A stretch of 64,000 nt of DNA from Diaporthe sp. PMI_573 (lineage: Eukaryota > Ascomycota > Sordariomycetes > Diaporthales > Diaporthaceae), in assembly GCA_021399435.1 (NCBI GenBank), contig JAJTUP010000023.1:310001-374000 (forward strand), written 5' to 3'. Within the stretch, counting starts at the first letter, position 1, and the number at the start of each line of letters is the position of its first letter. The notes beneath the pieces are model-generated. The model saw nothing but the letters and a program-made list of their open reading frames with translations, had not been told where the DNA came from and did no database searches. A program made the translations under genes and the position numbers. Shown piece by piece: positions 23,189-33,096 of the stretch.

Positions 23189-23772
23189 CTGCTATATGTT
23201 TTGTCGAAGACTTAGATTCTGTGGGGTGGAAACCAACTTTTTCAATGTACAGGTTGACGTCGATTGCTCTTACTGAAGCTGCTGGCCATTTTGGGAAGTT
23301 GTAGGTGCAAATGAGAGATCTTCAAACCGGATTGACGAAAAAGTAATCTCCTCAAGTGTAGAAAGTCATCACAGGGGCCGGCTGACCGGCCATTGTACAG
23401 CCACACAGGAGCCTCGCTAAACCCGGAGTTTTGCGTGGCTGTGGTCAGCACCACCATTTCTGCAAATTGACGTGCATATGAGACCACCGTATCTGCAAAT
23501 CGAGATGCAGACGAGTCTAGGCCCCGGACATACCTACCTATCAGCTCGCTTGACAGATGTTCCGTACCACCCTACCGTTTCTGCACCGCCAACGCAGAAG
23601 GAGGTGAGGCAATTTAGGCTTGCGGATTCATTCCAGCTGATCGGCCAGCACCTGAAAGACATCGTTTCGTGAGCCGGAACATCATTCACGGATTCCCAAT
23701 GGAACTTCACCTTGTTAGTCCTCTCCATTTGGTCATCATATCGTACTTTCATTCCATGTCATTCGACATGCT
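23189..23772. other. Divergent intergenic region
   Basis: About 580 bp lies between the membrane-protein gene (-) and the protease-TPR gene (+), so it probably holds both promoters. No motif or gene was recognised. Confidence 0.35.
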
Positions 23773-26425
23773 ATGTTTTCTCGGCTCGATAGCCTACCCA
23801 ATCTTGAGAAGATCTGCCGCGCTTCACATTACCGCGCAAGAGCGGGGCCGAATAAACAAAGAGTGAAAGATTCGGTGGCTAAGTTGCTGCATAACAGTGA
23901 GACGCATCATTCACACGAAGCACTATTTTCAAGTTCCTGCAATGCCCAGGGCGGGTTGGACAAGCTTGAAAACTCTTCTCAGAACGCAAAGAAACGGAAG
24001 GACAGGTGCAAAAATTTGACTGGATCGTGGCCTCCCAGCACGATGCTTTCACCCTCCTCCGAAGCGACCTGCGGTTCAGATGACTTCGAACCGACGAATC
24101 CTCCACCACAAATCAATGTGTTTTGGCCAGACACAAATGATCAAGTCACAAAAGCCAAATCGGATGATGGGAAAATTGGAGCCTTTTCTTCATTCAACGA
24201 TTCAACAACAGCAGCATCACCGGGACTTTCTGAGCCAATAGAAGGACCAGCAGTGGTCGCCAATCCTCAGTCTGTTCACGACGAGCCAATATACAACATC
24301 GGGATGATGAAAATTTATGATCAGACGCAAAAGGCAATTCCAAAGCTTTACGAAGCCCGCTGGCAGGTCATACGTCCTGATATTTTTGATCGAGTGCATA
24401 AAAGACTAAAACATGGACGATTTGCGGCAAGGTTTAACAAGCACAGAAACCCTGCAATCATTGAACTGATGTCGGCTGGCGTCAATAAAGCATGTTCAAT
24501 GCCGGCAGTGTTAGTTGTGATCCCGAGACACACCAAGAAGATGCAAGATTTCCTCAACACGGATAGTACGGTGCAAAATCGGTGCAAGCCCGAGGACGGG
24601 ACAACAGTTGAGCTATTGGCTCTTGCATGTAAAGGGTCTTCAACACTGATCGGCATGCCAAACGACCCTCTTGGAAACGTCTCGGAGTCGCAATCAGACA
24701 GCAACTCAGAATTTCTGTCGGGCGGCGACGACTCCTTCACTGAGGGATCCATGGATGACAGCGACAGTAGCCCGGGACTTCATACCTCGACGACCTCGGG
24801 AGTTCTCGAAGTCGATCCTCAATCTGTGTCTGTTATTCACGACCCGAATTATGTCGCTGGAGATGTGAAGCATGGAATGGGTATACGTGTGATCACAAAA
24901 GATGGCTCGCAATATGTACGCGGCACATGTGGCGGCCTCCTTCAACTGCTGGTCCCCAACCAGCCCCCGCGACAAGTCGGCCTCATGGCTGCGCATCTCC
25001 TTGAGCAGCTGGGGCAAGATTCCAAGGAAAAAGAGCACATAACGACGAGCAGCTCGCTCATTATCGGAGACGTGGTTCATCCAAAGAGCCCTGGAGGACT
25101 TCCACGGTACGATTGGGCGCTCTTCGATGCAACCAAGCTAGGTTTCGAGGACAACACGACCAACCAAAACAGCGTCACTGTAGTCCAGGCCTCGGAATTT
25201 CCTGACACAGGCACAGTGGTGAGTATCAGAACCTCAAGGGGCGAGTTGGCTGGCACGTTATCATCCTCTGCAAGCGGGATAATGCTCAACGCAGACCAAG
25301 GTTTTGTTCAAGTGAGAACAATCGTGATGGACAAAGGTAATTTATTTTCAATCGATCCCGCCATGGCCAATATATCGCGCAGGATATCGTCAGTCAGTTA
25401 CTTATCTCGAGATAGGTTCGGTACTTAGTAAAGGCGACTCCGGTGCTTGGGTTTTCCGATATGATTGTGTATACGGATACATAATTGCAACAAACGGCAG
25501 TGACCACGCTTATATGATGCCCATGCACACCGCGATCACGGAAATACAAAGTACCTTGGGCACTGCCAGGGTCTCCTTGGCGATCTCAGCAGACCCGCGC
25601 CCGCAAGTCCGTCCTGGGACGACACATGAGCACCTTGGACAGACGGAGCGATCCGTTATCTTCTCAGACAACGATGAGTCCGTATGCTTGCCATCCAGCA
25701 GCCTTCGGCCACATCCACGAGTCACTTTCCCCAGAGTTTCTCATCCCGCTACTTCGGTCGCCACCTTACAGGAGCAGCTCCCGCAAGTGGATCAGAGCCT
25801 ACTGGAATCGCAGGATAGGCTCGCTGATTCTTTTCTCCGGGAGGGCCATGTCGTCGAAGCGATGAAAATCCTGGAGAGCGTCGTGGCCACCCGTGAAAAC
25901 ATTCTTGGCCCGAATCATACGGACTGCATTCCATCAAAGTACAAGCTCGCAGTCGCGTACACGCAAAACGGGCAAACAACAAAGGCTATCAGAATATTGA
26001 AGCATCTGGTAGAAGAGGAATTGGTCGCCCTTGAACAGTCGGATATTGGCCGCCTTACATACCAACATGAACTTGGCAGGGCATATTTGGCAGATGGACA
26101 GGCATCAAAGGCCATCGAACTACTAGAGTACGTCGTGGCGGTGAAAACTTCGACCCTCAACACTTCAGATACGCACCTTCTTGCGTCACAGGTGGTCCTC
26201 GCTGAAGCGTACTTACGTGCCAATCGAACTTCTGACGCCGTCAACTTATATGAGCATGTTGTCGCCATGGCATCAATACCTTCCAGCGAGCATGAACAAA
26301 TCAGAGCTTCCTCACTGCCATGGTTGGACATGGCACGCAGGCAGCGTGCTGGCTTAGACTCAGTTGCGAATCTTGCCGGACTGCAGTCAAAGTCTGCTTT
26401 TCTTTTCATACAACAGAAGAAGTAG
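23773..26425 (+). CDS. Trypsin-like serine protease domain fused to TPR repeats
   Basis: Two exons, 23773-25336 and 25398-26425, joined across a 61 bp GTAATT...CAG intron, give 863 residues. Without splicing the frame stops at 25428, before the catalytic serine. Residues 1-300 are polar and largely unrecognised. The protease part shows the triad in order: RQVGLMAAHLLEQL (His408), LPRYDWALFD (Asp447) and LSKGDSGAWVF (Ser536). H-D and D-S spacings of 39 and 89 fit a chymotrypsin fold, and YGYIIATNGSDHAYMMP matches the end of the fungal GDSGxWV family. After a disordered linker, four 42-residue TPRs (about 655-845) follow the kinesin-light-chain pattern, for example YLADGQASKAIELLEYVVAV. No P-loop ATPase domain separates the two. 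Substrate and role are unknown; the fungal family often occurs in NLR-like or ankyrin/TPR architectures. Confidence 0.75.
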
Positions 26426-27107
26426 GGTGCATCTAACTGGCATGACATATGAATAAAACAAATCGAATTTGCCCCACCTCAAAAGAGTTCCACGTGCGTT
26501 TGAGCCCTTGATTCAAGGAACGGCGGACCAAATTCCCCGAATGCACTGTCAAACCAGCGGACACTCTCCTTTTTTTTTTTTTTTGGCAGGCCACCGATGC
26601 TACTTTTTGGATGAACAAGAATCACTCCACTCAGATCCCATCCTTAGACCTCTGAACTCCGTGTACTCACGTCCGTGTGCACGAGCAGAGGTGTTCGCCA
26701 CAATCAAGCGCCATAATTTCCGCGTGGCCAAGGCTAAAGGGCTGGAATCTAGATACTCAGGAAGAGCAGCGATACATGGGGACTTGCACGCGATCAGAGC
26801 GTCTTGCTGTATAATGCCGTCGGACTGTACGTCTCCCAGACACATAAAGCTAATAACTCCCTAAGTCCCTAAATAGTTTCGTTTTTAAGTGGTTTCGTTT
26901 TTAATCCGTGTACATATGCTTCTTAAGCAGCATGTAGGCGGTCCCTTCATACAGTGGTAAACGCTTATTTCGGTTTTAATCTGTGTATATGCTCTAATAG
27001 AGCTATACACAGTCCCTTTACATAGAAGTAGTTACTTGAAGACCTAGTATTATATATTACATGGAGCTGATCATAATATATCTGTTAATATAGGCAGCGT
27101 TCTCGCT
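26426..27107. other. Intergenic region with AT-rich tail and degenerate repeat
   Basis: About 680 bp lies between the protease-TPR gene and the P450 pseudogene. It contains a 15 T run (about 26570-26584), then from 26860 an AT-rich stretch with an imperfect tandem repeat (listed separately). No gene was recognised. Confidence 0.4.
26893..27026. repeat. Degenerate tandem repeat, AT-rich
   Basis: Two diverged copies of about 58 bp lie about 75 bp apart, at 26893-26953 (TTTTTAATCCGTGTACATAT...GGTCCCTTCAT) and 26969-27024 (GGTTTTAATCTGTGTATATG...AGTCCCTTTACAT). Several differences are C-to-T or G-to-A, as expected from RIP or deamination. Confidence 0.5.
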
Positions 27108-28778
27108 CTAGGTCTTATTCCTCTTTTTCATCACATAGACAGGCCAACTATGAGGAACCTGTGCAAACAACATCTTACACTGCCACTCCTTCTCCGGATG
27201 AAGAAGCCGCAGGCCGTAGTCGCGGATTATTGTAGCCGTGACCTTCAATGCCTCGATACGAGCGAGATGTTGTCCAGGGCACGCCATGAAGCCAGCACTG
27301 AACGGCATGAAGAACCTCTCCAGCCGAGCCGCACCGTCGCCCAGCCACCGCTCGGGCTTGAACTCGTCCACGTCATCGCCCCAGAGACCACGCGAGTGAT
27401 GTAGGAGTCACGGAGAACCGGACAGAGTGATACCTTCAGGAAACCAGCGCCCACCGATCTCGATACCTCCCTTTGGTGTCAGGCGCGGCAGCGGCATGGG
27501 GATGGGCGTGTGAATTCGGAGCGCCTCCTTGATGCAAGCCTGCAGGTACGGTAGCTCCCACACAGCAGAGAACGGCAAGACGCGGTCGGTGTTTTGGATC
27601 TGAGCCACTTCGGCTCTGGCCTTCTCGAGCGTCGCGGGGTTCTTGAGGAAATGGTAGAATATAGACTGCAGCAGAGAGGAGGTTGTGTCCGACCCTGCGG
27701 CAGTAATGTTTGTAGCCTGCGACATGATCTCACGCGTGGTAACCTTGCCAGGATTCTCATCCATATACTTCAGCCAGTGACTCAGCATGTCAAAGTTCTC
27801 AACCGGCCGGGCCATGCGGTCCTCCACAGCCGCCAAGGCCGTCTCGCCGAGCCAGGAAGCCAGCGTCAGGCTCAGCCAGGTCATGATGGGGTTGACGGCG
27901 ATGTAGTGCAGCTCGCGGAGGTGGGAGGCTCAGGTGACCAGCTCCTGGAAGTAAAAGTTGGTTGCAATTGCGTTGTTCACGTCCTTGCCTTCCCTTAGGA
28001 ATCCGAATGGTTTGCTGCAGAGCATCTCGCCTACGATGTCGAAAGCCGTGTACGTGAAAAACTTGTCGAGATCCATGGGCTCCTCGCGCTGCGCGTAGCG
28101 GTCCATATAGTCTAGCAGCTGGGATATGGTGCCTGAGATGACATCCTCGGAGCGGAGAAGACTGCTTTGCGCAAAACCAGCAGCGAATGTCTTGGAGCGC
28201 TCTACCTTTCGTTTTGGATCTGGCTCAGACATGGGGTTTTGGAAGCGCCAGTCTGGGTAGGTGGCGAACTCGTAATGCCTTTTCGTAACGGCTGTAGGTA
28301 CAGCTTCTTGACCGCTTCGGCATGGCAGACACTGACTTCCCATGGTGATATACGCACAAAGGGGCCTTTGAGGAGATAGGATTAGCATCAAGTCATGCAA
28401 GGTGGTGCCAACTGATGGGCATCTCAAGGCCAAGAGCTACTCACCGTACTTTTCGTGGAGGTCGGCGAGCTCGCGGGGCGCGCTTCCTCGACGCAATGCT
28501 TGGATGAGCCATAGTCTTGAAAATGATGCCAAGAAGGGACCAGGGATATCAGAGATCGGCGAGGCGTAGCGGTACCAGATGCAGCTGGCCAGGAACCAGG
28601 CAAAGATCAGACCAGCAAGACTGGACAGAATTCTTGAAACTGAGAATGACAGAGCCTCGTTGCTGCCCGAAGTGGCAAGAGTCGCACCAGTGAGGTTTCA
28701 GTTCAGCTTGGAAACCTGATACTGGATCCAACCTGGGAGGTTGTCCCCATGGGTTATAAAGTCGGGCAAGAGACCCAT
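27108..28778 (-). pseudogene. Cytochrome P450 with frameshift and two premature stops
   Basis: The minus strand encodes a near full-length P450. It has an N-terminal anchor (GLIFAWFLASCIWYRYASP), a proline-rich hinge (ISDIPGPF), the I-helix TAAGSDTTSS, the ExxR motif EALR, the meander FKPERWLGDG and the heme loop FSAGFMACPGQHLA. It is broken three times. A one-base shift in an A run (about 28277-28285) occurs after the block KKLYLQPLRK. An in-frame TGA at 27930-27932 follows FYFQELVT, and a second TGA at 27408-27410 falls between SGSP and LLHHSRGLWG. Both stops sit where family members would have Trp, so each is explained by TGG to TGA. The 5' part also needs an intron (about 28638-28732) to avoid a further TGA. 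Sequencing error for one lesion is possible, but three lesions favour a pseudogene. The subfamily cannot be named. Confidence 0.75.
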
Positions 28779-30328
28779 GTTGGAGTTCCTTCGCGTTGAG
28801 CGACTTCCTGGGCGGTGCTTAAAGCTCGTCACTCGCTTGGCTTCAGAAATATTCAGGTATGAAGGAAGAGGGATGAGGATATAGAGTATTGGGTATGATG
28901 CCAGTGGTGGACAATCGACCAGGTATACGATTGTGTCTGCCGCCCAGTTACCCGGTTCTTACTCCATGTTGCAAGATACAAATTTAAACCCCACCCTGGC
29001 TTACTACGAGTAGACATGCAATACACCAGAGCCAATTATGATTAAGATAATAGCTGGTAAAGATGCACGTTGAGGTCGATGTCGTCCCGGCATCCCCCCA
29101 GAAACCAACAATCACATGCAGGGGTTCATTACGAGAGGAGTAATTCGATCGTCTGCCAGTGGATACCTCCAAGGTCCCGCCTGCAGATCTTAAGCAAACC
29201 CTTCCGGAATACCACCGCGGCCGCCCAGCAGATGGGAAGACAAGTGGGCCAAGGCCAGACGCTAGACGACCTGTTGGTTACATGCGTGCAGAAAACCTCG
29301 GCCCGTAACCACCAACAGCGCCGCATAACATGCCCAACGCTAGGCCCGTATAACCACCTTTGGAAGTTGCAGAGCGAGAAGTTCCACTGATTACTCCGCT
29401 CAAACACAGCTGTGTGGATCAGTTAAATCAGCGAGCAGATACCTGATAATTTCATGTCCTGTTTGTCACAAGCCGAGCAGCGTGGATGGCAGCAGATGTG
29501 AAGATCCGACCTCGTCGCTGCCGGCGATACATGTCACCTTGGAATTTTGACACAACCAACGTACACTTGTTCAGCGGTGTACCGGTGGAATACGAACGCA
29601 TGCACAAAGCAACCTGTAATCACCACCTGTTTCTTAGACGCAGGAAATTGCAAGTATTTACATCCTACAGGTCTCTCTCCTTAGTATATAATCTGAGACT
29701 TAATGGAGCAGGGGGTTGGGAATGAACAAGCGTCTGCTGGCCTGGTCGGAGACGGAATTGGCCGGACTTAGGTCAACTCCACGGCGTATTAAAAGAACAG
29801 CCGCCATGGGCAACTTAGAACACTCAAATCATACACTTTAACGACCAAGAAGCCCGCTTGTAAGAGAAATTCATCAAGCATGAATATCGCTGTGCAATTC
29901 GTAGAGTAAAAATGCCCCGTGTGTAGTATCGCTGAGACCAGTTGCCGTGCTAACGGAGCAATGCCAGCTTTCATGATGGAACCGAGTCAAAGAAACTGTC
30001 CGCTGCCATTTTCGCCATTATTTTGAGTTATCTCCTGCGATTTTTACCTTGAGAGTGTGTGGGCTCATCTATTCGACAGTATAGAAGCCGCGCCGGTGTG
30101 TTCAGCATCCAATTGCAACTAAATGCTGGACTCGAAACAGATCAGATCAAGTCATATAGAGCAATCATGTTGAAGAGTGTTAGTTTGTATCGTGGAAGAT
30201 CTTCAATGCATTCTCCAATTTTTAAGCCCACGGAGGAAATCAATGAATAGACTTAGGCATCACCTTCTGTGCCTATATACGCTACATCCTAACCTGATTG
30301 CTTAACCAATGTTGAAACTGAAACTCGG
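28779..30328. other. Intergenic region without recognisable gene
   Basis: About 1.55 kb lies between the P450 pseudogene promoter side and the 3' end of the kinase gene. Only short open frames without domains are present. Confidence 0.35.
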
Positions 30329-31942
30329 TCAAGAGCGCGGGTGAATACCGGGCAACTTAGACACCGCGGCCCGTACCGACTCGATGTCGAGCCGCGTGGC
30401 TGCATCATCGTCCAACATCCCTGAAACGACCACATACGCCTTTTTCTGAAGGATACTGCCCCGTAAACAAAGCTCAGCTAGTGTTTCACAGAAATGCGCC
30501 TTTTCCAATGCAATAGAACAGGAGCAATCTTCTTCGTCCCTATTGAAACTGGCGTGTAGCATATGGTACGTGGCCTTGCCTCCTACCGATACGCCGAGGA
30601 GCTCAGCAAGGCAACATCCCAGTTGCCAGATATCCGACTTGAGGGTGCAGCCCGTCCCTGCGTGTTGTTCTGGAGACAAATATGCCCACGTGCTATCTTG
30701 CGGATTGGTTGAAGCGCCATGAATGTATATCTTACTGATCCCGACGTCAGTGATCAACGGTGTGACGCGGTCGCCCGCCTCCTGGTGCAGGAGTATGTTA
30801 TCAGGCTTGAGGTCCTTGTGTTTGATTGATCTTCCGTGAAGATATCCAACAGCATCTACAAGCTCGTACATGATACGACGAATGCAAGAGTCGGACTTCG
30901 CAGATCTTGGCTCGAACCAAGGACAGCGCTTCTTTCTCCTTAAGTCAGTGGCGTGAAGGAAATTGGTGAGCGTGTACGGCGCCCATGGCTTGATCACGAG
31001 ATGTATGCAGTGTTCTTCCTCCTCGACTTTGAAGGCTTCAACAAGACAAACTATGTTCTTGTGGTGGCACGCCTCGAGCACTCCGATTTCTCGCAGAACT
31101 TTCCTCGTTGCGCTGCCTTTGAACACGTTATGGAAAGTTTTCATCGCTAGTGGCCCGGTTCTTTGCCTATGATTGACCTTCTGTACGGTACCGTAGCTAC
31201 CAGAGAACGCCAGGCCGGTTGGATCGATGAAGTAGGGTACTTCGGTTAAGCTGCTGTAGGTATGAACGTACCGCGGGCGATTCTGCGCGTCAGTTTGAGC
31301 AACCCAAGATTCAATTCGTGGCCTGAAATAAATATTGTTAGTTAGAAGCTCTTTCAACGTCCGAGGAGGGAGGGACTTTGAGTACTGGAATTGCTGGAAA
31401 CGCTGTACAGCTTCGTGACATTGCAGCATTCCAGATGGGGGGATCTCCACTGTCATGTCACGGAGTAGATCTCGCAAAGCAAGACCGCCACGAAGCAGTT
31501 TGTCTTCGTTCAAGTACGAGGCACTCATATCGTGGCCCATATTGCGATGCAATATGTAGCTCTCTGCAAATAGTGCGTTCAATGCTCCTTCTTGGCCACG
31601 TGTTTCCTCACGGTGGGAAAAGTCGATGAGCTCCAACACCTCAAACAGGCGCACCTTAACCGCGAGTAAGGCATCAGAAAATCGGTTGGGCAGATTGAGA
31701 TGACGAGTTTCTGACGAGCTGATGTGGATGTCCTGAACGGAAGCCAGGAATTCCGATCTCAGGCAACAGACGGCTTTGGTGAATGACCTGATCTCGTTGC
31801 AAAGCAGGACAGCAAGGGGTCCATCGGCAATCGCATCGCTCGGGTACAAACCGGAGACTCGTGTGGAAATTTCAACTGATCGGTCGAGAAATAGGGAGAC
31901 TTCCGCAAGGCAGGAAGTGGCGTCTTCCGTAATCCGAGGCAT
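30329..31942 (-). CDS. Protein kinase-like protein with atypical HKD/DVG motifs
   Basis: A single minus-strand frame gives 537 residues from ATG 31942. The frame is open to 32083 but that end has only GTG, so an upstream exon cannot be excluded. Residues 1-235 form a helical N-terminal region (for example FLDRSVEISTRVSGL and FEVLELIDF) like those in fungal NLR-associated kinases. The kinase domain follows: glycine loop FSGSYGTVQKV, ATP lysine LAMKTF, catalytic loop SIKHKDLKPDNILL, metal-binding loop TDVGISKI (Val for the Phe of DFG), then STWAYLSPEQ and KSDIWQLGCCLAELLG. The HRD arginine is Lys, so it is a non-RD type, while the catalytic Asp, Asn and DVG Asp are present, so activity is plausible. 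No membrane segment is seen. Its target is unknown. Confidence 0.72.
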   Translation of the reverse strand: MPRITEDATSCLAEVSLFLDRSVEISTRVSGLYPSDAIADGPLAVLLCNEIRSFTKAVCCLRSEFLASVQDIHISSSETRHLNLPNRFSDALLAVKVRLFEVLELIDFSHREETRGQEGALNALFAESYILHRNMGHDMSASYLNEDKLLRGGLALRDLLRDMTVEIPPSGMLQCHEAVQRFQQFQYSKSLPPRTLKELLTNNIYFRPRIESWVAQTDAQNRPRYVHTYSSLTEVPYFIDPTGLAFSGSYGTVQKVNHRQRTGPLAMKTFHNVFKGSATRKVLREIGVLEACHHKNIVCLVEAFKVEEEEHCIHLVIKPWAPYTLTNFLHATDLRRKKRCPWFEPRSAKSDSCIRRIMYELVDAVGYLHGRSIKHKDLKPDNILLHQEAGDRVTPLITDVGISKIYIHGASTNPQDSTWAYLSPEQHAGTGCTLKSDIWQLGCCLAELLGVSVGGKATYHMLHASFNRDEEDCSCSIALEKAHFCETLAELCLRGSILQKKAYVVVSGMLDDDAATRLDIESVRAAVSKLPGIHPRS

Positions 31943-33096
31943 GGCTTGCGAACCATCAGGCAAGAATGAAACAAGGCAACCAGATGGGCTTGATTTGCAG
32001 ATGGGAAGGATTGTGTGGGAATAACATGGACTTATGTCTGTCACGTCTTTCGCGTCTGCCGCGTCTTGGGTGCCATACGCCACTCGCGTGCATGAGGAAC
32101 GAGGCGCGTCTACGTGGCGCGTTCAACCAACGAGTATTGAGAGCCTGAATGTGATATCTGATACAGCCAAGGCTTTAACAAAGAAAACAATGTAGCCCCA
32201 GCAACGATAAAGATACGGGCATGACTCACCGATCGAACAGACTTAGAAGTTGTCGGGTCCGGTCCGTATGTTGGCAAGGGCAAGGTGCGTCGACTCTTGT
32301 CCACACTGCGAGCTTATCGTTCCCTTGCGGCAGGATTTATTTACACCCAGACTTTTGTGCGATCAGATAAGGTACCTGTGTCCCCTTACTATTGCCCCCA
32401 CGCTCCTTCACTTCTCTGAGCCGACTGGGGTTCGGCTTAAGGATTAGGTGAAGCCTCAGACATCTCTATTCAGACCAGTATTGCCTCCACGAAACCTTGG
32501 AAGTTATACTCAATGATTATGAGGATATGCGGGCTTATATGGTGCATAGAACCTGGTATGAAGACACGTTGAGGTGCAGCAGGAGGAACATCGAGCTGAG
32601 ACGCGAGAAAGCTCCAGACTCACCAGCGGACTGTTGCCAACTAGCCTTCCTGAGCATCATTTATTGAATTGAATTAGCCGAAAATCTCAGTACCAGCATC
32701 AGCTATCTAGGAGGATGCTGTAGTTGCACCTGTAGTTGCACGGCCTATTGTTGGGTGGGACCAGTTGACCGGACCCGGGGGGGGGGGCGGTGGGCTGCTG
32801 CTCTTAGACCTTTCAATAACCGGTAACGTCATCCCTAACATCCCATAACTTGTACTCGGGGACAGCAAGCTCCGCAGGATCAATTGCATGCTTATATTTA
32901 GGCCTGGTATGATACAATTATTGGGTAAGTACCTGCTTGAGCAATAACAAGAAGGCATTGTCACTACGGGTTTATAGCAGTAGGTATTGGTAGGTATTCT
33001 GCACGAAAATCTCCTCTAAATTCTGATACAAGTACGGAAATCAAGTTTGATTGACAATGGACAGCGACTAGTCTGAATTGGCCAATGGCAGGACGT
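31943..33096. other. Intergenic region with poly-G tract
   Basis: About 1.15 kb lies between two minus-strand genes. It holds the kinase promoter region and an 11-G run at about 32777-32787. No gene was recognised. Confidence 0.35.

Noticed and set aside
27108..28778. TGA recoded as tryptophan
   Set aside because: All clean genes in the window use TGG for Trp and several end in TGA (IMP2, the carrier, the intact GMC), and the same P450 also has a frameshift, so pseudogenisation is the simpler explanation.
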